Origin: Candidatus Aadella gelida
Lineage (GTDB): Bacteria; Omnitrophota; Gorgyraeia; Tantalellales; Tantalellaceae
Length of the DNA stretch: 41,124 nt
Assembly (NCBI GenBank): GCA_030765205.1
Contig: JAVCDB010000068.1
Location: 1-41,124, forward strand
Reading direction: 5' to 3'
Shown here: positions 8,802 through 17,296 of the stretch, piece after piece
How positions within the stretch are numbered: the first letter of the stretch is position 1
How the letters are laid out: each line of letters opens with the position of its first letter
Made by a program: the position numbers and the translations under genes
Notes under the pieces: model-generated
Told to the model about the DNA's origin: nothing
Seen by the model: the letters and a program-made list of their open reading frames with translations, nothing else
The model's database searches: none

Positions 8802-8987
8802 TCACGTTTTAAACAAAATATCGACAAAAGTGCTTTGTGAACGTTTAGCCATATTTCTGTACTTGAGTCCCGCAAAAATAACCGCTATTCCCGAAGAAAT
8901 CAGTAGAACCGCAACCACCAAAGAAAGCAAAGGAGGATACACCGCTACCATTATCCCGGAAAATATAAGTATAATGCCTGCTATCAT
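8802..8987 (-). CDS. Small membrane protein (DUF3096-like)
   Basis: A 61-residue protein with two hydrophobic segments (about residues 2-17 and 21-41) separated by a short turn with prolines (YPPLL), ending in a basic cytoplasmic tail. The pattern resembles DUF3096 proteins, short inner-membrane hairpins of unknown role. GGGAG lies 6 bases before the ATG, supporting a real gene. It ends 16 bases upstream of the Lon-type protease start, and its codon use fits neighbouring genes. A partner role with the protease is possible but unproven. Confidence 0.6.
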   Translation of the reverse strand: MIAGIILIFSGIMVAVYPPLLSLVVAVLLISSGIAVIFAGLKYRNMAKRSQSTFVDILFKT

Positions 8988-9075
8988 CTTTTCTCCCTTT
9001 TTAATTTACCCCTATAAGCATGAAAATACACCATTCATCTGCGCAAGTCAACCTGCGGAACAAGACATAACCTTC

Positions 9076-10041
9076 TTATCCCGGGATGATCACCCTGAAT
9101 AAAGCAAACCATAAAGGTATGCTTACAATAGATATGACATGCGAATAAAAGATTACTCCTGACAAAAATTTATTATTCGCTCCGGAATAACTTCCTATAA
9201 CAACAAGCGATACCGCCGTAGGCATTACTGCCTGCAGAAACAAAAAGAATTTATAATCAATCCCCCACGAAACTGATCTTAAGATCAGAAGTATCACAGC
9301 GGGCACGATCAAAAGTTTTACTACGCAAGACGCTGTCACACTTCTCATCATATTGGGATCCATGTCATAGGCCTTATACTTGGCCAAATATGCTCCCAGA
9401 GTTATCATGGCCACAGGGAAGGCCGCCTGACCAAGCTGTTTTAAGGGGTCGAAGAGAATCGGAGGAAAAGTGTTCTTTCCGAACAAAAACACCCATAAAA
9501 TGGACACCAAAGTTGCTACTACCGGGGGATTCAAGAATATGCTCCATTTGAATTCCTTTTTTATCTTCCCGGAAAGAAAAAGTGGTACTAAAGACCACAT
9601 AAGGAGATTAAATCCGGTTATGAAAAGGAACATATATATAAGAAATCTGTCCGCTAAAATCCCGGAAAACGAAAAAATAATAAGATTCATCGGCAGGTAT
9701 CCACAGTTCTGGAACGCGCAGCTGCAGACAAATTCTTTACTTGCCTCATTCCCTCGGATAATACGGTATACCAAATATCCGATTATCATCCCAAAAACCG
9801 AGAGACCTATAGCCAAAAGAGGTAATATCCACCAATATGTATATTCTCTAAAACTAAAATGTGAAACTATTTTAGTGAAAATAAGCGCTGGAAATATGAT
9901 CTTAACAAGAAGTAAACTTAATTTATCCGTGAAAGCGTCGTCAAATATACCCTTCCGATAAAGGACATATCCGACCAGCATAAGAACAAAAAGTTTAGCT
10001 ATCGCAACGGCTATAGCCGTAAATGTAAGAGAAAATTCCAT
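9076..10041 (-). CDS. AEC family transporter
   Basis: A 321-residue integral membrane protein of the auxin efflux carrier (AEC) family, which in bacteria exports or exchanges organic acids such as malonate or malate. Ten hydrophobic stretches are visible, in two sets of about five. The first set includes the helix with KLSLLLVKIIFPALIFTKI and a CAFQNCGYLPMNLII segment that matches the family N-G-Y/F motif. The second set includes FPVAMITLGAYLAKY and LQAVMPTAVSLVVIG. There is no signal peptide. The gene stands apart, with a 68-base repeat-filled gap toward pgi and an 88-base gap downstream. Confidence 0.88.
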   Translation of the reverse strand: MEFSLTFTAIAVAIAKLFVLMLVGYVLYRKGIFDDAFTDKLSLLLVKIIFPALIFTKIVSHFSFREYTYWWILPLLAIGLSVFGMIIGYLVYRIIRGNEASKEFVCSCAFQNCGYLPMNLIIFSFSGILADRFLIYMFLFITGFNLLMWSLVPLFLSGKIKKEFKWSIFLNPPVVATLVSILWVFLFGKNTFPPILFDPLKQLGQAAFPVAMITLGAYLAKYKAYDMDPNMMRSVTASCVVKLLIVPAVILLILRSVSWGIDYKFFLFLQAVMPTAVSLVVIGSYSGANNKFLSGVIFYSHVISIVSIPLWFALFRVIIPG

Positions 10042-10043
10042 AA

Positions 10044-10107
10044 TTAAGTTTTTAGGTTCTAGGTTCTAGGAAATTTTCTAACACCTAAAACCTAGAACCT
10101 AAAACCT
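10044..10107. repeat. Inverted short-word repeat between pgi and the AEC gene
   Basis: The gap consists of tandem copies of ggttctag-like words followed by their complements (cctagaacctaaaacct), so it folds into one imperfect long hairpin. It could end pgi transcription, but it lacks GC-rich arms and looks like the word-repeat gaps elsewhere in the window. Confidence 0.6.
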
Positions 10108-10108
10108 C

Positions 10109-11395
10109 TTATTCCGGTTTGCCAAGGAGTTTGAACATCTTGTTCTTATACGCTTCTACCCCTGGTTGATCAAAAGGATTGACACCTGAAATATATGCCG
10201 ATATTGTTACTGCTTTTTCGAAAAAATAAAAAAGTTGACCAATGTAATTGGGCGACACTTCCGGAATTGATATAGTAGAATTTGGTACGCCCCCTTCAAA
10301 ATGCGCAGCACTCGCCGCTTCATAAGCTTTTTGGTTAACCTGGTCTAACCTTGTCCCTGCAAGATAATTAAGGTTATCGAGATTATCTTCTGTTTTCGGA
10401 ATAATAACTTCACCTTTTTCACCATCAGGAATAATGAAAGTCTCAAAAAGGTTGCGCTCTCCTTCCTGTATGAGCTGCCCCATAGCATGAAGATCGGTCG
10501 AGAAGTCACAGGAGGCGGGGAATATGCCCCAATTTTCCTTACCTTCACTTTCCCCAAAAAGCTGTTTCCACCATTCGCTCATGTAATGCAACTTGTATCC
10601 AAAACTGGAGAATATCTCGATCTTCTTGCCTTTGCGGTACATTAAATTGCGTATCATGGCATATTCATAAACGCTATTTTTTTCGATATCACATTTTTCC
10701 AGGCTTTCCCGCTGTTCTCCTGCCCCAGCCAAGATCTCCTCTATATTTATCCCGGCACATGCTATAGGCAAGAGACCCACAGGAGTCAAAACTGAAAATC
10801 TTCCCCCTATACCATCGGGAATAACGAAACTCTTGTATCCTTTTTTATCGGCAATAGACCTAAGCGTGCCTTTTGCTTTATCCGTGGTACATACTATGCG
10901 TTCTTTTATCTTCTCCGGTCCGTATTTCTTTTTAAGAAACTCTTCTATTATCCTAAAAGCTATCGCCGGTTCAGTTGTTCCTCCGGATTTGGAGATAACA
11001 TTAACGCTGATTTCCTTATCCTTGAGCTCTATTAAAAGGTCCGAAAGATAATCTTCTGACAAATTATGTCCTGCAAAACGTATTTTCTTTCTTGCCGGTA
11101 CGGAAGCTAAAGCTTCTATTGCCGTTCTGGCCCCAAGATATGATCCTCCTATACCTATTACAACTATAACGTCGGATATATCATTCAGTTTTTCAGCTGT
11201 TTCTTTTATATCATCAATAGTACTCTTTTTTGTGGATACGGGAATATCCATCCAATCGAGGAAGTCATGACCGAGCCCGTTACGCTTCTTAATAAGATCT
11301 CTCGCCTTCTGAAGCTCAGGCAACAAGCCGGCTCTGTCCTCTTTCGTAACAAAGCCTTCCATGTATCTTGTGCTGTATGCTAGGCCTTTTTTCAT
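10109..11395 (-). CDS. pgi: Glucose-6-phosphate isomerase
   Basis: A 428-residue phosphoglucose isomerase of the shorter bacterial type. It interconverts glucose-6-phosphate and fructose-6-phosphate in the cytoplasm. The SIS-type sugar phosphate sites are visible as VIGIGGSYLGARTAIEAL (about 79-96) and VISKSGGTTEPAIAF. Other family segments are GGRFSVLTPVGLLP, the catalytic-Glu region LFGESEGKENWGIFP, DLHAMGQLIQEG, and the C-terminal GVNPFDQPGVEAYK, which provides a conserved active-site Lys. All expected blocks are present, so it should be active. With pfkA and the GH57 gene in this window it covers the entry of glucan-derived sugar into glycolysis. It begins 12 bases after the polysaccharide deacetylase gene ends. 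Confidence 0.97.
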   Translation of the reverse strand: MKKGLAYSTRYMEGFVTKEDRAGLLPELQKARDLIKKRNGLGHDFLDWMDIPVSTKKSTIDDIKETAEKLNDISDVIVVIGIGGSYLGARTAIEALASVPARKKIRFAGHNLSEDYLSDLLIELKDKEISVNVISKSGGTTEPAIAFRIIEEFLKKKYGPEKIKERIVCTTDKAKGTLRSIADKKGYKSFVIPDGIGGRFSVLTPVGLLPIACAGINIEEILAGAGEQRESLEKCDIEKNSVYEYAMIRNLMYRKGKKIEIFSSFGYKLHYMSEWWKQLFGESEGKENWGIFPASCDFSTDLHAMGQLIQEGERNLFETFIIPDGEKGEVIIPKTEDNLDNLNYLAGTRLDQVNQKAYEAASAAHFEGGVPNSTISIPEVSPNYIGQLFYFFEKAVTISAYISGVNPFDQPGVEAYKNKMFKLLGKPE

Positions 11396-11407
11396 GAATT
11401 ATCTCCT

Positions 11408-12202
11408 CTATCCACCACTCTTAAGACTTCTAAACAAATTATAATACCCTGATATTTTAGCCCTAAAATGTAGCGGCTTAACACAATCAGAGTTGGTTAT
11501 CTTCACGCGGTTCAGCTCGTACACATCCTGGTTGGATCTATCCCAACCTCTATTAGTCGTACAAGCTCCCTTGTATCCCGCTTCTTTTACAATATATTTA
11601 ACAGCTGTTGTAAATCCTCCTATAGGATAACAAAAATACATCGCATCTATGCCTAAAGCGCTCTTTATATCCTCCCTGCTTCCTACTATCTCTTTCTTAA
11701 GATCGCCGTAGTCCTTGATCCCGGGCAAATATACGTTATTCCTTGTATGAGCACCGATATCTATACCATTATCGCTCATAACGCGAACCTGTTCCCAATT
11801 AAGATAATCTTTTTCGGCATCATTTCCCATGTAACCTGTAATGATAAATATAGTGGCTGGCATTTCGTATTTACTCAATACCGGAAACCCGTGCAGAAAA
11901 TTATCTTCAAAACCGTCATCAAACGTTATCACAACAGTCTTTGGTGGGAATTTTGACCCGCTGTTTATTCCGTCAACTAGATCATCTAATGATATGACCG
12001 AATAATTTGCTTTATGCAAAAATTCAATTTGTTTACGAAAATTTGCCGGACTTACATGCAAAGAATCGCCCTTTTCCGTACTTACCGCATGATACATCAA
12101 TATAGGCACCACGTGCCTCGGGCGCATATATACGACATAGAACAGCATCAGCGAAACCACCGCTACAATAAAAAGTATCGTGAGTCTTTTAAATATGCGC
12201 AT
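11408..12202 (-). CDS. Polysaccharide deacetylase family protein
   Basis: A 264-residue protein with an N-terminal signal anchor (hydrophobic 7-25) and an extracytoplasmic NodB-type domain. VPILMYHAV starts the domain. TFDDGF at 94-99 supplies the catalytic base and first metal ligand. The second motif reads HTRNN (152-156), where most family members have H-x3-H, so the second His ligand is replaced by Asn156. The third motif is represented by FCYPIGG. It probably removes N-acetyl groups from a cell-wall or exported glycan, but the ligand change leaves activity uncertain. The gene lies between ferredoxin and pgi, with a 12-base gap to pgi. Confidence 0.88.
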   Translation of the reverse strand: MRIFKRLTILFIVAVVSLMLFYVVYMRPRHVVPILMYHAVSTEKGDSLHVSPANFRKQIEFLHKANYSVISLDDLVDGINSGSKFPPKTVVITFDDGFEDNFLHGFPVLSKYEMPATIFIITGYMGNDAEKDYLNWEQVRVMSDNGIDIGAHTRNNVYLPGIKDYGDLKKEIVGSREDIKSALGIDAMYFCYPIGGFTTAVKYIVKEAGYKGACTTNRGWDRSNQDVYELNRVKITNSDCVKPLHFRAKISGYYNLFRSLKSGG

Positions 12203-12254
12203 TGTTGTAACAATAGTCCAGATAAAGACGATCTTATGATTAAATACTGGCTGC

Positions 12255-12440
12255 TTAAGAAACGATTATTGCCGATACAGGACACTGGTCAGCGCCGTTC
12301 TTTGCTTCCTCTGCCTTATCCTCAGAGATCTCTTCGACTAAAGCCACAGCTTTGTCTCCCTGCATTTCATAAATATCCTGTGCCACTTGTGCACATAATC
12401 CGCACCCTATACATGCCTCTTTGTCTATTACTGCCTTCAT
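12255..12440 (-). CDS. [4Fe-4S] ferredoxin
   Basis: A 61-residue small ferredoxin. The cluster ligands are CIGCGLC near the N-terminus and a fourth Cys in the C-terminal CPVSAI segment, the pattern of single-cluster ferredoxins of the Thermotoga/Desulfovibrio type. The protein is acidic, as expected for an electron carrier. I choose the ATG at 12440 because GAGGTG lies 7 bases upstream; the frame extends to 12455 without support. The electron donor and acceptor are unknown, since neither neighbour is a recognisable redox partner. Confidence 0.92.
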   Translation of the reverse strand: MKAVIDKEACIGCGLCAQVAQDIYEMQGDKAVALVEEISEDKAEEAKNGADQCPVSAIIVS

Positions 12441-12530
12441 CTTTCTACACCTCACTTTCTTGTTTGGCTTATTTTATCAGAATGACCTTGGGTGGTCAAG
12501 TTATTAGGAGTCTATCTTATATTTATACTA

Positions 12531-12938
12531 TTATACATCCCAAACAGACCAGCTTCCTCCTCCCATTAACATGACCGGCAAACACGTTGCTATTATTATT
12601 ACGTTGTGCTCAATTACCGAATATTGGAATAGAGAACTATATGCAAGGTCAACCCTGCACAAATATACCAAAATCGTTAAGACTATAGCCACTGCCGCCC
12701 ATCGTGCCAAAACGCCCAGCAGAAGGAATACGCCTCCAATAAATTCCACCGAACCCCATATAATGGCGAAAACATAAGGTTCAGAGAATCCAAGACCTTC
12801 AATGAGTTTGGAAGTTCCATCAAGACCTATTCCTCCGAACATACCGAATAGTTTTTGTGCCCCATGAACAATGAACACTGTACCAAGGACTAGTCTTAAT
12901 AAGAACATCGATATATTAAATAATTTGGGCTTTTCCAT
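12531..12938 (-). CDS. DoxX family membrane protein
   Basis: A 135-residue four-helix membrane protein. The N-terminal helix carries LLRLVLGTVFIVHGAQKLFG, the hallmark of DoxX/YphA proteins, followed by GLGFSEPYVFAIIWGSVEFIGG and two more hydrophobic segments. DoxX relatives have been linked to quinol oxidase and oxidative stress complexes, but most are uncharacterised. A candidate promoter lies upstream at 12968-12995. The next gene downstream, ferredoxin, is 90 bases away. Confidence 0.85.
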   Translation of the reverse strand: MEKPKLFNISMFLLRLVLGTVFIVHGAQKLFGMFGGIGLDGTSKLIEGLGFSEPYVFAIIWGSVEFIGGVFLLLGVLARWAAVAIVLTILVYLCRVDLAYSSLFQYSVIEHNVIIIATCLPVMLMGGGSWSVWDV

Positions 12939-12967
12939 AGTCTATTCCTTTTTCATCTATTTCCCTT

Positions 12968-12995
12968 ATTCTAAACAAATTCGTTCCAAAAGCAA
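12968..12995 (-). promoter_or_regulatory. Candidate promoter for doxX
   Basis: Reading the minus strand there is TTGCTT, a 16-base spacer and TAGAAT, about 30 bases before the doxX start. It matches the sigma-70 consensus at 3 of 6 and 5 of 6 positions, so it is plausible but not strong. Confidence 0.35.
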
Positions 12996-13046
12996 GAAAA
13001 TCTTAATATTTCGGAGAAAAACGGTCTTTAATGTGTCTATATTAGT

Positions 13047-13727
13047 ATGAAGCAGATATTTTTATCAGCGCAGAAAACGCTAAGTGTGACGCTGAACATA
13101 CTACTGTCGCCTTGCTGCCCTGTATGTAGGGACCAGATCGCTTATTCTGAAGGCATATGTTCGGACTGTTTTAAAAAGATCCCGCCCGCGTCATCACCAA
13201 TAAAAACACATGATAATTACACTAGCATAATATGGTCATGCGTCCCTTATGAAGGCACTATCCGAAAGTGCCTACATGAACTTAAGTACAGAGCTAACTA
13301 TCAAATGAACCTGACCTTTTTTGAGATCTTAAGAAGGCTGCCCGTTAAAAAGATGTTCATTGAAAGTCAGGCAAACATTATAATTCCAGTCCCCATGCAC
13401 CGCGATCGCTATAAGGAACGCGGGTTTAATCAAACTATTCTTTTTTCAAAGTTTCTGAGCACCTTATCCGGCATACACTTGGGTCAAGAGTGCTTGACGA
13501 GAATTCATCCTTCCCGCCCGCAAACAGGCCTCTCCCGCCCGGAAAGAATTAACAATATTACTAAAAACATTTTTTCTGTCCCCTATCCTGACAGGGTAAA
13601 AAACAAAAATATAGTCCTAGTGGATGACATTTTAACGACTGGTACTACTTTAAAAAGTTGCGCGGAAGTCTTATTGGATTCGGGTGCAAGGTCAGTATAT
13701 GGATTTACTATAGCAAAGACGATGTAA
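13047..13727 (+). CDS. comF: ComF family phosphoribosyltransferase-like protein
   Basis: A 226-residue ComF/GntX-type protein and the only clear gene on the plus strand. The N-terminal zinc-ribbon cysteines are CCPVC and CSDC (about residues 23-40). A PYEGTIRKCLHELKY segment follows, then the phosphoribosyltransferase-type NIVLVDDILTTGTT PRPP loop near 190-203 and the RYKERGFNQ and RPQTGLSRPER blocks. In naturally competent bacteria ComF helps take up transforming DNA into the cytosol, but in many bacteria its role is unclear. It is divergent from doxX and convergent with lptG. No strong ribosome binding site is seen before the ATG. Confidence 0.9.
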   Translation: MKQIFLSAQKTLSVTLNILLSPCCPVCRDQIAYSEGICSDCFKKIPPASSPIKTHDNYTSIIWSCVPYEGTIRKCLHELKYRANYQMNLTFFEILRRLPVKKMFIESQANIIIPVPMHRDRYKERGFNQTILFSKFLSTLSGIHLGQECLTRIHPSRPQTGLSRPERINNITKNIFSVPYPDRVKNKNIVLVDDILTTGTTLKSCAEVLLDSGARSVYGFTIAKTM

Positions 13728-13873
13728 CGGACTATAGACCATTGACTGTTGACCATTGACTAGAAACGGATTGACTGAAATTAAAACATCGGGAGAAACT
13801 CTAGATATAGACAATTGACTAAAACTTTTTTTGCAAAGGTCAATAGTCCATCGTCAATAGTCAATGGTCTACT
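13728..13873. repeat. Word-repeat inverted repeat between comF and lptG
   Basis: This convergent gap is built from words such as gaccattgac and gtcaatagtc. The segment 13736-13753 pairs with 13853-13870 at 17 of 18 positions, giving a long hairpin with a loop near 100 bases, and a run of seven T lies inside. It may serve as a terminator for both genes. Confidence 0.6.
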
Positions 13874-14959
13874 CTAGCTTTTTCTATTGATATAATATAT
13901 CCCGACACCGGCGAATATAATATTACTGAGCCATGCTGACAAAACTGGAGGTAAGACGCCTCCTTTACCTAGAGCCAGACATACGGCCATGACCGGTAGA
14001 TACATCGTAGCTACCAAAATACCTCTGGCCATGCCTATTAAAGCATTGGACCGTCCGGTTTCTACGCTGAAAGGGACGCCTACCAAAACGGTTATAAGAG
14101 CCGTAAATGGAAATGCTAATTTATAATTAAGATCCACAAGCAGACGGCGCGTTGTAAAATTTGCTTTTTTCCCGAAAATCTTAAGATATTTTTTAAGTTG
14201 ATCGTAGCTCATAAATCTAGGATCACCTTGATTTTCCATGAAGTCCGCCGGGCTTTCATCGATGCCGATATCCTTTGTTTTATAAACCTGAGGTGTGCTC
14301 GCTACTTCTCCGTCCTTGTCAGTCCCGAAAACTATAACGTCTTTTCCTTTCCACTTCCCATCTTCCCATGTAGCTATACGTGCATTTACTTTTTCGGATA
14401 TACTATGATCCTTGTTTTGACGATGTATGATAACATTGTGAAGTTCCTTCTTTGAAGGAATGAAAGACTTGGCAAATATTATCTGGTTTCCTCTGCCATA
14501 TAACGAAATATCTTTCCGAATCTCTTTTTCCTGGCTTCCTATACCTTCAAGTTCATTTTGACGTATCTCCCCTGCTCTCTGCATAGTTTGAGGTACATAT
14601 TTATCGTTAACAATAAAGGTTAAAAGACACAGAGCAAGAGTCGCCAAAAGTACAGGCCTTAAAAGTTCCCATAAACTTAATCCACTTGCTATTACAGCGG
14701 TAATTTCATGGTTTTTACTTAAAGAATTGAATACATATACCGCACTTAACAAGCAGGCAAACGGTATCATATTAACAAACGCGAACGGGGCAAGATAGAG
14801 ATAGAAAGAAATTATACTTCCTAAGGGAATATTGTTCTTAAAAATATCATCTAAAAAACCTAAAATATCCCCTATCACTCCCAAAACTATGAGCAAAACT
14901 ATGCAAAAACAAAATGCAACAATATAGCTTTTAAGAACATGTCTTTGAAGTATTTTCAT
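13874..14959 (-). CDS. lptG: LPS export permease LptG-like
   Basis: A 361-residue YjgP/YjgQ-family protein. It has transmembrane segments near both ends: two or three before residue 110 and three after about 265. A periplasmic beta-jellyroll-type domain lies between them. The N-terminus MKILQRHVLKSYIVAF and the FPFTALITVLVGVPFSVETGR segment, a loop that contacts the LptB ATPase, are family features. With LptF it forms the inner-membrane part of the LptB2FG machine that extracts lipopolysaccharide. Its presence implies an outer membrane. The gene begins 6 bases after lptF ends. F versus G is assigned by gene order and could be swapped. Confidence 0.85.
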   Translation of the reverse strand: MKILQRHVLKSYIVAFCFCIVLLIVLGVIGDILGFLDDIFKNNIPLGSIISFYLYLAPFAFVNMIPFACLLSAVYVFNSLSKNHEITAVIASGLSLWELLRPVLLATLALCLLTFIVNDKYVPQTMQRAGEIRQNELEGIGSQEKEIRKDISLYGRGNQIIFAKSFIPSKKELHNVIIHRQNKDHSISEKVNARIATWEDGKWKGKDVIVFGTDKDGEVASTPQVYKTKDIGIDESPADFMENQGDPRFMSYDQLKKYLKIFGKKANFTTRRLLVDLNYKLAFPFTALITVLVGVPFSVETGRSNALIGMARGILVATMYLPVMAVCLALGKGGVLPPVLSAWLSNIIFAGVGIYYINRKS

Positions 14960-14965
14960 ATTTAC

Positions 14966-16060
14966 TTACACTTTTGTTATTCTTCTGAACATATTAATCC
15001 CTATTGCCGCCAGTATCACATTCGCAGCCCATACACCAGCCCAGGCAGGAATAATACCTCTTATAGCAAAAGCTATCCCGCTCAACATTATTCCCCAGTA
15101 TGCAAGAAAAATGACTATAGCCAAACCAAATCCGACAAATCTCTCTCTTCTATGCGTGGTTATGGCCAAGGGTATTCCTGCAAGTATAAAAACAAGGTTA
15201 GAAAACGCTAGAGCGATCTTTTTATGCAGTTCTATTCTAAGAGGTACTACATCTATATTATCTTTTTCAAGAGAATCTATATCCGCAAGAAGTTCTTTTA
15301 TGGTCTTCTCTCTTGCCTTTTTTTGTATATTGTTTGTGTTCACGGCATCTTCAAGGCTTAATGTCATGTAATAGTCCTTGAAAGATAATTTATAAAATTC
15401 GTCGGGTTTATCAGCCGCTATCTCATCCGCGGTACCATCAGTCAAACGCAGTTTCACGCTATTTTCTTCCGGAAGAGACACTATTTTACCTCTCCTGGCT
15501 ACTATTGTGCGTGTGGGTTTATCCTCTCTAGGCTGGTATATACGGACGTTCTCAAGGTCATTGCCTTTGACTCCATGTATGAAGATTATATAATCCTTGA
15601 ACCCCTTAACAAAAACTCCGGGTTCCAGCATCGCTCCCGGGTGCCGGATACCTATTCTCTTAAGAAGTCTCCTGGCGGCGAATTCCGACTCTGGTAATAT
15701 TTTGTCATTCAAAGGTACGCTTAACATGCTTATAAGCACGCCGCAGATCACAACGGGTAATACCACTTCATATATACTTACCCCGCTAGTCCGTAAAGTC
15801 GTGATCTCATTATCCCCCGATAAGCGTCCAAATCCCAGAAGAACAGCTGCTAAAACAGAAATAGGAATAGTAAATATCAGGACATACGGCAAAAACAACA
15901 TGAATATTTTAGCCACCTGAAGAAACTCGACGCCTTTATTCATTACCATGTCGGCTGTTTGTACTATGTTCCCGGCAGCAAGAATTATTGTGGAGATAAG
16001 TAGCGAAGCTACGAACGGTCCCCCGAGCTCTTTAAGGAGATATTTTGGTATTATTTTCAT
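14966..16060 (-). CDS. lptF: LPS export permease LptF-like
   Basis: A 364-residue YjgP/YjgQ-family permease, partner of the next gene. The N-terminus IIPKYLLKELGGPF leads into the first membrane helix. The RLSGDNEITTLRTSGVSIYEV segment is the conserved cytoplasmic coupling loop. A soluble periplasmic domain spans roughly residues 120-250 and is followed by three helices, with ALAFSNLVFILAGIPLAIT before the last two. The start overlaps the pfkA stop by four bases (ATGA), suggesting translational coupling. No lptB or lptC gene is in the window. Confidence 0.85.
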   Translation of the reverse strand: MKIIPKYLLKELGGPFVASLLISTIILAAGNIVQTADMVMNKGVEFLQVAKIFMLFLPYVLIFTIPISVLAAVLLGFGRLSGDNEITTLRTSGVSIYEVVLPVVICGVLISMLSVPLNDKILPESEFAARRLLKRIGIRHPGAMLEPGVFVKGFKDYIIFIHGVKGNDLENVRIYQPREDKPTRTIVARRGKIVSLPEENSVKLRLTDGTADEIAADKPDEFYKLSFKDYYMTLSLEDAVNTNNIQKKAREKTIKELLADIDSLEKDNIDVVPLRIELHKKIALAFSNLVFILAGIPLAITTHRRERFVGFGLAIVIFLAYWGIMLSGIAFAIRGIIPAWAGVWAANVILAAIGINMFRRITKV

Positions 16061-17040
16061 GATGCAAGAAGTTTAGTAAGATCATAAAGTTCTTCATTTA
16101 GATCCTTATCATGTTGCCTATCAAAACAGGCTTCTTCATAAGGAACAAGACTTAATTTATTTCCTCTGACAGCGACCATTTTGCCGGTTTCTCCCCTAAG
16201 AAGAGCATCAATAGAATAAGCTCCCATTCTTGAAGCCAGTATTCTGTCCGGCGCATTGGGCGCTCCCCCTCTTTGTACGTGACCCAAAGTTACTCCGCGA
16301 ACTTCACCTCCGGTTTCCTTCTGTATCATCTCAGATAAGACATGGGCTGAAGCAAAACCTTCAGAAACTATTATAATCCAGCTTCTCTTTCCTTTTTCTT
16401 TGGCTTTCTCTATTTCTTGGGATAATTTTTTAATATCAAGCTTCATGCCCGGATAGAGTATCTCTTCGGCTCCACCTGAGAGTCCTGCCATGACCGCTAG
16501 GTACGGCTCTTTTCGGCCCATAACCTCTATGACATATATCCGTTCCATACTGGAAACCGTATCTCTGATCTTATCTATGGCAGAGAGCACTGTATCTACC
16601 GCCGTATGAGACCCAATAGTATAATCAGTATGTCCCAAATCATTGTCTATGGTTCCGGGAAGTCCTATAGTTTTTATTCCCCACTCTTTCTCCAGAATAA
16701 GAGCGCCTTGCAAAGATCCATTACCGCCGTTTATGACCAAAGCATCTAACTTATTCTTTTTTACGACTTCTGCTGCCTTCGCCTGGCCCTCTTTTGTCAT
16801 AAATTCTTTTGACCTGGCAGTTTTAATAATTGTTCCGCCTTGTGACAATATATTACTCACGCTTCGAGAATTAAGTTCTATCATCTCGTCATTTATAAGA
16901 CCTTCATAACCCCTCAGAATACCTCGTACTTCTAAACCTTCGTGCACAGCTTTACGTACAACACTTCTGGTAGCGGCATTCATTCCCGGTGAATCTCCAC
17001 CCGATGTCATAACGCCTATGCGCTTTATCTTTTCCTTCAT
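16057..17040 (-). CDS. pfkA: 6-phosphofructokinase
   Basis: A 327-residue ATP-type phosphofructokinase, which phosphorylates fructose-6-phosphate to fructose-1,6-bisphosphate. TSGGDSPGMNAATR opens the nucleotide site, TARSKEF carries the substrate Arg, and GTIDNDLGHTDYTIG carries the catalytic Asp132. EVMGRKEPYLAVMAGLSGG and GHVQRGGAPNAPDRILASR complete the pattern. The phosphate-donor loop reads GGNGS (105-109). The Gly at the second diagnostic position indicates ATP rather than pyrophosphate, but the preceding Asp, which in the Escherichia coli and Bacillus enzymes binds magnesium, is Asn107 here. GGAGAG lies close before the ATG. It overlaps lptF. Confidence 0.93.
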   Translation of the reverse strand: MKEKIKRIGVMTSGGDSPGMNAATRSVVRKAVHEGLEVRGILRGYEGLINDEMIELNSRSVSNILSQGGTIIKTARSKEFMTKEGQAKAAEVVKKNKLDALVINGGNGSLQGALILEKEWGIKTIGLPGTIDNDLGHTDYTIGSHTAVDTVLSAIDKIRDTVSSMERIYVIEVMGRKEPYLAVMAGLSGGAEEILYPGMKLDIKKLSQEIEKAKEKGKRSWIIIVSEGFASAHVLSEMIQKETGGEVRGVTLGHVQRGGAPNAPDRILASRMGAYSIDALLRGETGKMVAVRGNKLSLVPYEEACFDRQHDKDLNEELYDLTKLLAS

Positions 17041-17296
17041 AAACTCTCCTATAAATACTCAATAAAACTGAACCTTCTTGGGTGCAGTGAATCTGATTTA
17101 AGATCCCTCCACTCTCTCACTTCCTGCCGGCAGGCAGGCGTTCATTCGGTCGGGATGACAAGAGAGAACGCATTCGCGCATCGGTCATTCTCTGTCTATG
17201 GTCCATAGTCAACTGTCAATAGTCTGGATTCTAGTCTCTAGCTTCTGACTTCTATTCTATTACTACCAACTACGAACTACCAACTATAAACCCTAC
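17041..17296. repeat. Repeat-filled gap between ahcY and pfkA
   Basis: No gene is visible. The gap contains the 18-base palindrome portion shared with 170-187 (here 17123-17140), words such as ggtccatagtc and gtcaatagtc, and the actaccaacta words (17265-17285) that also occur near 37-46 (inverted) and 31313-31346. The stretch 17240-17275 resembles the reverse complement of 33-66 over about 32 bases. Confidence 0.65.

Noticed and set aside
17180-17292. Possible CRISPR array in the repeat-filled gap
   Set aside because: The words are short, degenerate and without regular spacers, and no cas gene is in the window.
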